Of a DNA stretch of 64,000 nt, positions 1 to 10,133 are shown piece after piece. The position numbers and the translations under genes are program-made. The stretch spans positions 19,118,001 to 19,182,000 of the forward strand of contig NC_081815.1 of the NCBI RefSeq assembly GCF_030704535.1, in the 5' to 3' direction. Each line of letters begins with the position of its first letter. Positions within the stretch are counted from its first letter, which is position 1. The notes beneath the pieces were generated by a model that was not told where the DNA came from, searched no databases, and was given only the letters and a program-made list of their open reading frames with translations. The DNA comes from Vitis vinifera. Taxonomy: Eukaryota > Streptophyta > Magnoliopsida > Vitales > Vitaceae.

Positions 1-49
1 TCCAATCCCTGCACATGCCTTGGGAAGTGTTCTTCTACCTTTCCGGTCC

Positions 50-3000
50 ATGACAAAATACGGAATGGCATCATCACAAGTATCCAGCGTCACGTCACCA
101 GAATCAAGGGGCAGATCTGAAATTCCAAACCTTGGTGGCAGTGATTCCTCTCCTATTCTCATCACAGGACACAAATTAAATGGCCATAACTATTTACAGT
201 GGTCACAATCTGTGTTGCTGTTCATTTGAGGTAACGGAAAGGATGAGTACCTCACTGGAGAAGCAGTCATGCCAGAAACTACAGAACCGGGTTTCAGGAA
301 GTGGAAGATTGAAAACAACATGATCATGTCATGGCTTATCAATTCCATGAACAATGACATAGGTGAAAATTTTTTGCTGTTTAGGACTGCAAAGGACATC
401 TGGGATGCAGCCAAAGAAACTTACTCAAGTTCTGAAAATACTTCAGAACTTTTTCAGGTTGAATCAGCCTTACATGACTTCCGCCAAGGAGAGCAGTCAG
501 TTACTCAGTATTACAACACACTCACAAGGTATTGGCAGCAACTTGACTTATTCGAGACTCACTCATGGAAATGTTCGGATGATGCAGCAACATACAGGAA
601 AATTGTGGAACAAAAGAGACTGTTCAAGTTTTTCCTAGGACTAAACAGGGAATTGGATGATGTTAGAGGCCGAATCATGGGCATTAAACCCCTTCCAAGT
701 CTCAGGGAGGCTTTTTCAGAGGTTAGGCGTGAAGAAAGTAGAAAGAAAGTGATGATGGGATCCAAAGAGCAACCTGCCCCAACATTGGATGCCTCTGCCC
801 TTGCTGCTCGGTCATTTGACAGTAGTGGTGGAGATTGTCAGAAACGAGATAGGCCTTGGTGTGATTATTGTAAGAAACCAGGCCATTATAAGGAGGCTTG
901 CTGGAAGCTTCATGGAAAACCGGCTGATTGGAAACCAAAGTCACGGTCTGACAGAGATGGCAGAGCACACGTGGCTGCCAACTCTGAGAGCACATCTGTT
1001 CCCGAGCCGAGTCCATTCAACAAAGAGCAGATGGAGATGCTACAGAAACTATTAAGCCAAGTTGGCAGTGGCAGTACTACCGGGATAGCCCTCACTGCTA
1101 GTCGAGGAGGAATGAAGCCGTGGATAGTGGACACAGGTGCTTCTGATCACATGACAGGAGATGCTGTCATTCTTCAAAATTACAAGCCAAGTAATGGTCA
1201 TTCATCCGTCCATATTGCTGATGGTTCAAAGTCAAAAATTGCCGGGACAGGTTCTATAAAACTTACTAAAGACTTATATCTTGACTCTGTCTTCCATGTT
1301 CCAAACTTGGATTGTAATCTTTTGTCCATTAGCAAATTGGCCCGTGATCTCCAATGTGTTACTAAATTCTATCCAAACTCGTGTGTTTTTCAGGACTTGA
1401 AATCGGGGAAGATGATTGGCAGTGCTGAACTGTGTTCCGGGCTCTACCTCCTCTCATGTGGCCAATTCTCAAACCAAGTCTCTCAAGCAAGTTGCGTACA
1501 GTCTCAGAGTATGTTAGAGTCTTTCAATTCTGTGTCAAATTCTAAGGTCAATAAAGATAGTGAGATTATAATGTTACACTATCGCCTTGGTCATCCTAGC
1601 TTTGTTTACCTTGCAAAATTGTTTCCCAAATTATTTATCAATAAAAATCCAGCATCTTATCACTGTGAAATTTGTCAGTTTGCAAAGCATACTCGAACAA
1701 TATATCCTCAAATCCCATACAAACCTTCGACTGTTTTCTCTCTAGTACATAGTGATGTGTAGGGTCCCTCTCGGATAAAAAATATTTCTGGCACTCGATA
1801 GTTTGTGACATTCGTTGATGATCATACACGGGTAACATGGGTTTTCCTTATGAAAGAAAAGTCAGAGGTCGGGCACATTTTTCAAACCTTCAATCTTATG
1901 GTTCAAAATCAATTCAATTCCAAAATTCAAGTCCTCAAGTCAGATAATGCAAAGGAATACTTTACTAATAGTCTCAGTACTTATCTTCAAAATCACGGGA
2001 TTATCCACATAAGTTCTTGTGTTGACACCCCACAACAAAATGGGGTGGCTGAACGCAAGAATAGACATCTCTTGGAGGTTGCCCGGTGCCTTATGTTTTC
2101 CTCTAATGTTCCAAACTATTTCTGGGGGGAAGCTATTCTCACAGCTACCTATTTGATTAACCGTATGCCATCCAGAGTGCTTACTTTTCAATCCCCACGT
2201 CAACTTTTCTTAAAACAATTTCCTCACACCCGTGCAGCCTCTTCTGATTTACCACTCAAAGTATTTGGTTGCACGGCATTCGTTCATGTGTATCCTCAAA
2301 ATCGTAGCAAATTTGCTCCTCGAGCCAATAAGTGCATTTTCCTAGGGTATTTTCCAACCCAAAAAGGGTACAAATGTTATTCTCAAACCAACAAAAGATT
2401 TTACACCACCATGGACGTCTCTTTCTTTGAACATGTCTTCTTCTATCCCAAATCTCATGTTCAGGGGGAGAGCATGAATGAACATCAAGTTTGGGAGTCT
2501 CTTCTTGAGGGTGTACCTTCTTTTCACTCAGAGTCACCAAATCCTTCCCAATTCACGCCCACTGAGTTGTCCACACCCATGCCGTCATCAGTCCAGCCAG
2601 CCCAACACACAAATGTTCCTTCTCCTGTGACCATCCAGTCTCCCATGCCTATTCAACCTATAGCCCCACAACTTGCTAATGAGAACTTACAAGTTTACAT
2701 CAGGAGGAGGAAAAGACAGGAATTAGAGCATGGATCACAGTCAACATGTGGCCAATATATTGACTCCAATTCAAGTCTTCCTGAAGAGAACATGGGTGAG
2801 GATAGGGCTGGAGAGGTGTTAATTCCCAGCATTGATGATTCTACTCTGCCGATTGCATTGAGGAAGGGTGTTAGGAGATGTACAGATCATCCAATTGGGA
2901 ATTATGTTACGTATGAAGGGCTATCACCATCTTACAGAGCATTTGCTACTTCTCTTGATGATACTCAGGTTCCCAACACAATACAAGAGGCATTCAAAAT

Positions 3001-4510
3001 TTCAGAATGGAAGAAGGCAGTACAAGATGAGATTGATGCACTTGAGAAGAATGGGACGTGGACTATTACATATTTGCCGGTTGGGAAGAGGCCCGTGGGG
3101 TGCAAGTGGATTTTCACCATAAAATACAAAGCAGATGGATCAGTCGAGATATTCAAGGCTCGTTTGGTAGCTAGAGGGTTTACACAATCCTATGGGATAG
3201 ACTATCAGGAGACTTTTGCTCCTGTTGCAAAACTGAACACTATCAGGATTCTTCTCTCATTGGCTGTCAATCAAGATTGGTGCTTGCAACAACTAGACAT
3301 AAAAAATGCGTTTCTAAATGGCGACCTAGAAGAGGAAGTCTACATGGAAATACCACCTGGTTTCGAAGAAAGTATGGCAAAGAATCAGGTTTGCAAACTC
3401 CAAAAATCCTTGTACGGCCTTAAACAATCTCCCCGAGCTTGGTTTGATAGATTCACAAAAGCAGTCCTGAAGCTGGGCTACAAACAAGGTCAGGCTGATC
3501 ATACTCTATTTGTCAAGAAGTCTCATGCCGGGAAAATGGTCATATTGATAGTCTATGTCGATGATATTATTCTATCTGGGAATGATATGGAGGAATTACA
3601 GAAGTTGAAGAAATATTTGTCAGAAGAGTTTGAAGTTAAAGACCTTGGAAATTTGAAATATTTCCTTGGTATGGAAGTGGCTAGATCAAGGAAGAGAATT
3701 GTAGTCTCTCAAAGAAAATACATACTCGATCTTCTTAAGAAGACCGGTATGCTTGGATGCAAACCAATTGATACTCCTATGGATAGTCAGAAGAAACTTG
3801 GTATCGAGAAAGAAAGTACACCGGTAGACAGGGGGAGATATCAACGGCTTGTCGGACGCTTGATTTATCTCTCACACACTCGGCCAGATATTGGCTTTGC
3901 AGTGAGTGCTGTAAGTCAATTCATGCACAGCCCCACTGAGGAACACATGGAAGTAGTCTATAGGATTCTTAGATATTTAAAAATGACACCAGGGAAAGGT
4001 CTATTCTTCAGAAAGACAGAGAACCGTGACACTGAAGTATACTCAGATGCGGATTGGGCAGGAAACATCATTGACAGGCGGTCCACTTCTGGATATTGTT
4101 CTTTTGTCTGGGGAAATCTTGTTACTTGGAGGAGTAAGAAGCAATCAGTTGTAGCCAGAAGTAGTGCAGAAGCTGAGTACAGAGCTCTTGCACAGGGAAT
4201 CTGTGAAGGGATTTGGATAAAAAGGGTTCTTAGTGAACTGGGACAAACGAGTTCATCTCCAATTCTGATGATGTGTGATAATCAGGCAGCTATAAGCATA
4301 GCAAAGAACCCCGTGCATCATGACAGGACCAAGCATGTTGAGATTAACAGACACTTCATCACAGAGAAGGTGACTAGTGAGACGGTTAAATTGAACTATG
4401 TTCCTACCAAGCACCAAACCGCAGACATCCTCACCAAAACTTTACCTAGGCCTAACTTCGATGACTTAACTTGCAAGCTGGGATTATATGATATATATTC
4501 TCCAGCTTGA
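50..4510 (+). pseudogene. copia-1 gag-pol polyprotein, one frame broken by three stop codons
   Basis: A single reading frame of about 1,487 codons from ATG 50 (or ATG 65) to TGA 4508-4510 holds the whole gag-pol. Visible domains are: a zinc knuckle (CDYCKKPGHYKEAC, near nt 857-900), the protease motif DTGASDH (near 1131), the integrase HHCC zinc finger ending CEICQFAKHTR, the integrase core (SDNAKEYF), reverse transcriptase (DIKNAFLNGDL and YVDDIILSGND) and RNase H (YSDADWAG, near 4040). The frame is interrupted by TGA at 227-229, TAG at 1760-1762 and TAG at 1799-1801. There is no frameshift, so decay is by point mutation only. The copy cannot make full-length protein unless stops are read through. 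Confidence 0.9.
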
Positions 4511-4517
4511 GGGGGAG
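4511..4517 (+). promoter_or_regulatory. copia-1 polypurine tract
   Basis: GGGGGAG directly after the polyprotein stop and directly before the TG of the right LTR. This is the usual primer site for plus-strand synthesis in copia elements. The same tract is found at the same place in copia-2. Confidence 0.75.
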
Positions 4518-4726
4518 TGTTGAAATTTAGCATTCAAAGTTAGGTTTTTTAATTTAGGAAAGTGTTTTAGGAATAAAAAAGGAGAGATCATTTAGGATGA
4601 TTCAGTTTCCTAATTTTAGGAGAGAATCAAGCTAGATTGATATTTTCTTATTCAGTCATTTGTGTATATATATGTGTATGGTGTGTACCTAAAAAATTAA
4701 TAAAAAAGGAATTCAGAAATTCTTCA
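4518..4726 (+). repeat. copia-1 right LTR, 3' limit uncertain
   Basis: It starts TGTTGAAATT just after the polypurine tract, as expected for a copia LTR. The stretch near 4665-4700 is AT-rich and resembles a transcription-end region. The end is placed at the CA near 4726 because the sequence then reads as LINE. The left LTR would be needed to fix the boundary. Confidence 0.5.
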
Positions 4727-7700
4727 GGTTGATTCAAAACCACTAAGGATGATTTTGAATGACAGAAGGACAGTGGTGATCCCGTCAAAAAAGGGAAAGG
4801 AGATTGTATGTGTGGAAAGTGGGTAAGATACCGAGAGGGGAAGGCTTGTCGGTGTTGGAGAGGGGGAAGAGCTTTCGACAGAGGGTTGGTCCTTTGGAAG
4901 GTTGGTAACCTTTTGTAATTTCCTAGGCATGCTGATAGAGGGGTTCGAGGAAGAGATCTTGACTCTCTTCATAGAATCAAAGTAATGAAGGGACAAGATA
5001 GTCAGGTATTCAATAGAAGAAAGAATAATTTTGTCTTATCACATTCCAAGAGAGTGCTAAAAAAGTTGGAGTGGTCAATGAACTACAACAGATCATATTT
5101 AATGGGTGGAAGAGGCAGAGAGGGTTGGGCTATTTCTTCAAGCGATAAATGAAGTTGAGAATCTTGTCATGGAATATCAGAAGGGCTACTGACAGTAATA
5201 AGAAAATGGTTATAAAGTCTTTGATTAAATCTTAGAGGGTAGACTTGGTTTGTCTTCAGGAAACTAAGATTATGTCCTCTAAGTTGGTGCGAAGTTTAGG
5301 TTCGGGAAAGATTCTTAGAATGGGGTGTGGTGGATTCTAAAGGGGTTGCAGGTGGGATCCTGGTTTTTTGGGACAAAAAGGTGTTTGAGTTGTTGGACAT
5401 GGAAGTAGGGGAGTATTCAGTTTTGTGTCATTTTAAGAACTGAGTATAGGTTTGTTTGGATATTCATGGGAGTGTATGGTCCATCTTCAGGCAGTAGTAT
5501 AGAGAGCTTATGGGTGGAGTTAGGGGTCATCAGGGAACTGTGGAATGATCTGTGGTGTGTAGGAGGTGACTTTAACGCCGTCAGATTTCCAAGGGAGCAC
5601 AATGGTGCTAGTAGGTTTTCAGAGGCCATGAGAAGATTTTCAAAAGTCATTAAGAATCTTTAGTTGAGGGATCTTCCGTTACTTGGGGGATTTTTTACTA
5701 AGAGTGGGGGTTTGAATAATCAGTCACAGTCGAGTTTAGATCATTTTCTGGTTTCTGAGGGATAAGAAAGTCAATTCAGTGAAGTAATGCAATATATCTT
5801 ACCTAAACCAGTCTCAGATCATGCGCTGATTTTGTTGGATGGGGGTAGTCTAAGAAAAGGTGTCACTCCTTTCAAGTTTGAAAATATGTGGCTTAAGGAG
5901 GAAGGGTTCAAAGAACTGTTGAAGAACTAGTGGATGGGTTTCTAGGGTAGGGTCCATACAACTTCGTACTAGCAGAGAAATTGAAATTGTTAAAATCTAA
6001 TTTGAAGAGTTGGAACATGGAGGTGTTCAGCATTGTTGCAATAAGAAAGAATTCGACTCTTGCTCAAGTGGGTTTCTAGGATTCTAAAGAAAGGTTGGGG
6101 GCCTTATCTACAGAGGAGGTGGTTACTAGAGAGCTGACAAGATTGGATTTTTTAAAATGGACTCTATTGGAAAAAATGAGCTAGAGGTAGAAATTAAGGG
6201 AAGTTTGGTTAAAAGAGAGTGATAGAAATACAAAGTTCTTTCATTAGATGGCAAATGCAAACAGAAGAAGGAACTCTTTGTCTAAGATAAAAATTAATGG
6301 GGTCTTTTTTACAAAGGAAATTGAGATTAAGGGGGGGAATTGTTCGGGCTTTCAGGAATCTCTTAATAGAGCCAGGGGAGTGGCACTGACACCCCAACAT
6401 TAAGGGTATGAATTTTGACAGGTTAAATGGGTAGGAAGCTGCAAAGCTAGAGGAGCCATTTGTGGAGAGCAAGGTGTCACCCTTTCAGATCTGAATGGGG
6501 ACAAAGCTCTAGATGGTTTCTTAATGGCTTTTTGAAAGTTTAGTTGGGTTTTGTGAAGGAAGAGGCGATGGGATTTTTTTAGAGATTTCCATAACCAGGG
6601 AAGATTTGTAAAAAGCATCAATGCAACTTTCTTGGTTTTGATTCCTAAGAAAGGGGGGGAGGGGGCATGGGATCTTATAGATTTTAAGCCTATAAGTTTG
6701 GTGAATAGCCTTAATAAGCTATTGGTTAAAGTGTTGACAAACATGCTTAAGAAGGTGGTGAGCAAAGTGGTTTCCAAGTTCCAGAATGCCTTTGTGGAGG
6801 GAAGACAAATATTAGACGCAATGCTTATAGCCAATGAGGCAAATGATTCAATGCTAAAAAGCAATAATGTTAGGGTGTTGTGCAAGTTGGACATTTTTTT
6901 TTTTTGATAGGAGCAAGTTGGACATAGAAAAGGCTTATGATCATGTAAGTTAGGATTTTTTGTTATCAGTGTTAGAGAAAATGGGATTTGGTCAAAAGTG
7001 GATTTGTTGGAGTAGATGGTGCATCTCAATAGTAAGCTTCTCAGTTTTGGTGGATGACACCTCTTCTGGCTTTCTTCAATGCTCTAAGGGACCCACTTTC
7101 TCTATATTTGTTTGTGTTAGCCATAGAAGCGCTCAACATTCTATTAAGGAGGGTGGTTTTTTATTAGGCTTTAAGGTGAATGGTAGAGGTGGAGATGGAT
7201 TAGAGGTTTCTCACCTGCTATTTGCTAATGAAACCTTAGTATTTTGTGAGACCTCTCAAGATCAACTAACCCATTTAAGTTGGTTACTCATGTGATTTGA
7301 GGCAATTTCGGGTTTCAAAATTAATCTTAGCAAGAGCGAGATTATCCCAATGGGGAGGTGGAAAACTTAAATGAGTTGGCCTTTAAAGTGGTTTGTAAGG
7401 TGGGTGAGCTTCCTTCTACTTATTTGGGTCTTCCCTTAAGTGCCCTCATGACTCTTCAACAGCTTGGGATGGAGTGGAAGAGAGACTTCGCAAAAGATTG
7501 GCAATGTGGAAAGGACAATACATTTGTAAAGGGGAGGGATTGAACTCACCCTCATTTGGAGCACATTGTCTAGTTTCCTTATCTATTTCATGTCATTATT
7601 CCAGATGCCAAGGTTAGTCAATTTGAGGTTGGAGAAGATTCAAAAGGATTTTCTTTGGGGTAATTTAGTGAATTGGGCTACTGTTTGTTTAGATAAGAGT

Positions 7701-8930
7701 AAAGGGGGTTTAGGAGTTAAGCACCTTCCCTTACTCAACATGGCACTTCTTTGTAAATGGAATTGGTGATTTGCTACAGAAAGGGAGGCTTTTTAAAGGC
7801 AAGTAGTTTGTGGGAAATATGGGGAAAATGAAGGGGGTTGGTCTTCTAAGGAGGTGAGAGGTGCGTACCGGGTTAGGTTATGAAGGCCATAAGGAGATTG
7901 GGGGAGTTTTTTTGGTAGTAGAGTCTCCTTCTTAGGTGGCAATGGGAGGAGTGTAAAATTTTAGAAGGATATTTGGTGTGGGGGTGAGGCATTGGGAGTT
8001 TCTTTTCCCTCATTATTTGTCTTAGCTAGCTCAAAGGAGGCGTGGGCAATGGATTTATGGACTCAATCAAGTGAGGGGGGTGTTTGGTCCCCAATTTTTT
8101 CCAAGCATCTAAATGATTGGGAGATTGAGGGTTTGAAGCGTTCCTTCGCAAGGCTGAAAGATAAAGTGGTTATGGGAGACAAGGAGGATAAAGTGGTATT
8201 TTGAAGACAAAAGATGGAACTTTCTCTGTCATGCCTCTTTACACTTTTATTGAGCCTAAGAGATCAGTTTCCTTTCCAAAAGCGGTTGTTTGGAATGCAT
8301 GGGTTCCTCCTAAGGCGTGTTTTTTCACTTGGGAGGCATCTTGGGGAAAAGTATTGATTCTTGACCAGCTTCAAAGGAGAGGATGGATATTGGCTAATAG
8401 CTGTTTTCTTTGTCTTATCAAAGAGAAGTCAATTGATCACATTTTGCCACATTGTGAAAAGGCAAGGATGTTGTGGGAGCTTTTGTTTTCTTTGTTTGGT
8501 GTTTCTTGGGTGCTGTCATCTAATGTAAGAGAGACTTTGCTAGGGTGGCATGGCTACTTTGTTGGAAGGAAACAGGAAAAAGTGTGGGATGGAGCCCCTT
8601 TATGCCTTTTTTGGACATTGTGGAAGGAAAGAAATAGAAGAGCTTTTGATAATGAGGATCTTTTGGACCAAAGACTATTAACCAGGTTTCTTTGTAATTT
8701 GATGTATTGGACCAATTTGTATATAGGTGAAGGACCATTTTCCTTATTCAACTTCATTGATTGGTTGGGTTCTTGTCGAGGGAGGGAGTATTTTTGTTTC
8801 TCTTATCCTTTTTTGGTGCCTTGTGGCGACCGTTATATACGTCCTGTGTGCTTTGGAGTGCCTCTTTGGTGCTTTATTAATATATTTTGTGCATTTACCA
8901 ATAAAAAAATGCTAAAAAATTTACAAGATA
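4727..8930 (+). mobile_element. LINE-1: L1-type non-LTR retrotransposon, dead
   Basis: Reading in shifting plus frames gives, in order: an apurinic endonuclease start (LRILSWNIRRAT near 5155, VDLVCLQETK near 5240), the endonuclease motif GGDFNAVRF (near 5565), reverse transcriptase (LIPKKGG near 6635, then [22 protein letters not shown]), the PLSLYLFVLAIEALN block (near 7090), the thumb (STYLGLPLSAL near 7420) and a zf-RVT-like C-terminal domain (8201-8935). An A-rich tail region lies near 8900-8930. Many stops and frameshifts separate the blocks. The reverse transcriptase catalytic motif, normally FADD in this family, reads FANE near 7220. The 5' end abuts the copia-1 right LTR. Confidence 0.85.
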
Positions 8931-8935
8931 TTTGA
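8201..8935 (+). pseudogene. LINE-1 C-terminal zf-RVT-like domain, longest surviving frame
   Basis: This 244-codon open frame is the best-preserved piece of LINE-1. It contains the PKACFFTWEASWGKVLILDQ and LCLIKEKSIDHILPHC segments, with the Cys/His spacing of the reverse-transcriptase-associated zinc-binding domain, followed by LFWTLWKERNRRAF. Related peptides occur on the minus strand in LINE-2 (16297-16521), so the two are the same LINE lineage. It is not an independent gene. Confidence 0.8.
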
Positions 8936-9130
8936 ATAAGCAATTTAAATCTATGTTTCAGTATGTAACTGGAATTCCAGCATCTTCCAATAAACCTTCT
9001 TCAATATATTAATATTGTCCTAATAACAATATTTCTCACTTTTTGCATTCAAGCCTACCCACTCCCACTCTGTCGACATCTGAACTTGGCAATTATAGTA
9101 TTTAAACTTATAACTCTGATTTTATTGCTA
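8936..9130. other. Short AT-rich spacer between LINE-1 and LINE-3
   Basis: No reading frame or known repeat was recognised here. It may be original intron sequence of the LIN1-like gene or 3' flank of LINE-1. Confidence 0.4.
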
Positions 9131-9296
9131 ATTACAACTAGAATGGTTTGCCTATGGAAGGAAGATTCACCAGGATTGGTGGTTGGAAATATTGACATGT
9201 GGCCAAAATTGGAATCTCCTCATATTAAAAGAACGGGAGGATCATTTCCCTGATCTTGTCCTGAGTATTTTTCCAAGATCTACATTGAATCACATC
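9131..9296 (+). mobile_element. LINE-3, left part (endonuclease region), split by copia-2
   Basis: Degenerate plus-strand peptides PMEGRFTRIGG and then the DHFPDLVLSIFPRST region correspond to the end of the LINE endonuclease domain. The reading continues on the far side of copia-2 at 14353. The last five bases (ACATC, 9292-9296) are the target duplication of copia-2. Confidence 0.6.
9292..9296. repeat. copia-2 target-site duplication, left copy (ACATC)
   Basis: Five bases directly before the TGTTG of the left LTR, repeated exactly after the right LTR at 14348-14352. Confidence 0.9.
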
Positions 9297-9462
9297 TGTT
9301 GAATATAATGTATTTATAGTATATTATCTTTCCTTGTTAATATAGGTCACATGTATGGTAGTTAGGACTCTTAGCCTTGTATATATATATCTCTCAATTG
9401 TAAGTAGATATTAAATGAATGAGAATTAAGGTTTTTCTCCTTTCTCTCTCTCTCTTTCAACA
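9297..9462 (+). repeat. copia-2 left LTR (166 bp)
   Basis: Starts TGTTGAATAT and ends TTTCAACA, giving the short inverted ends TGTTGA/TCAACA. It contains a TA-rich stretch and a CT microsatellite near the 3' end. It is identical to the right LTR except for one base in the TA/CT stretch. Confidence 0.95.
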
Positions 9463-9479
9463 TGGTATCAGAGCCAAGG
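9463..9479 (+). promoter_or_regulatory. copia-2 primer binding site
   Basis: TGGTATCAGAGCCAAGG directly follows the left LTR. TGGTATCAGAGC is the well-known complement of the 3' end of plant initiator tRNA-Met used by copia elements. Confidence 0.9.
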
Positions 9480-10133
9480 AAGAAAACCTAATTCTTTCCT
9501 GTTTCCCGTGTCATCAACTCCGGGAAACCTTCCGGTGACTGTGTTTCTTTCCGGTCACCCTCCCCATCTCCCAACACTTTCCGGTCAGTCGGATCATCGT
9601 TAGAAACCACTCACCGCCGGCGAAATTTTCCGGCGAACTTTCCGGCGAACTTTTCCGGCGACCTATTTTTCCGACACTGACCATACCAGAAGGAGCGCCT
9701 GGAGGAGATCTCCAACTTTTGTGAAGGCACCGGCATCAAAAGACGATCCACGCGCCATCCACGCGCCATTTTCCGGCCGGCGACTGCATCTCACGCGTCG
9801 GCGCGTGAGGGCGCGTGAGGCCTTTTCCGGCGACGCGCCTCCTCCTCCAGCCTCGCCTGCCGCCGACCAGCATCCCTACCTACCTGGTTCTCCCATCCGA
9901 GCCCTGCACGTACCTCTTTTGGGGATTTTTGTCTCCGTCAGCCCTCCAAACAGCCTTTCCGACGAAGTTCCGGCTACTTTCTCTCCACCCCAATCCCTGC
10001 ACGTGCCTTGGGAAGTGTTCTTCTACCTTTCTGGTGGTACCACGTCGCGATCTGAGGCCGTCTCCCTTTTTCGGTGGTGCCACGCCGCAATCTGAAGCCG
10101 TATTAGGGCTCTCTTCGATCCAAATACGTGAAT
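9480..10133 (+). other. copia-2 untranslated leader, GC-rich
   Basis: About 650 bp between the primer site and the gag ATG, much richer in GC than its surroundings, with repeated TTCCGGCGA motifs (9615-9660). Open frames here (such as 9721-10095) are overlapping and rich in Pro/Ser and look like chance products of high GC. Bases 9990-10034 match bases 2-46 of the window, which is the copia-1 leader, at 43 of 45 positions. Confidence 0.7.

Larger units (their letters stand above)
1..4726 (+). mobile_element. Ty1/copia LTR retrotransposon (copia-1), left end cut off by window edge
   Basis: The window opens inside the untranslated leader of a copia element, so its left LTR lies outside. Domain order gag, protease, integrase, reverse transcriptase, RNase H is seen directly and is diagnostic of copia. 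The polyprotein ends at 4510 and is followed at once by a purine tract and a right LTR starting TGTTGAAATT at 4518. The right boundary near 4726 (ending TTCA) is a guess, because there is no second LTR to compare. LINE-1 sequence follows. The element lies in the same orientation as LINE-1 and antisense to the LIN1-like host gene whose intron it seems to occupy. Confidence 0.85.

Noticed and set aside
9463-9479. Possible tRNA-related gene
   Set aside because: Only the 3' complement of tRNA-Met is present, and it sits right after an LTR: it is a primer binding site.
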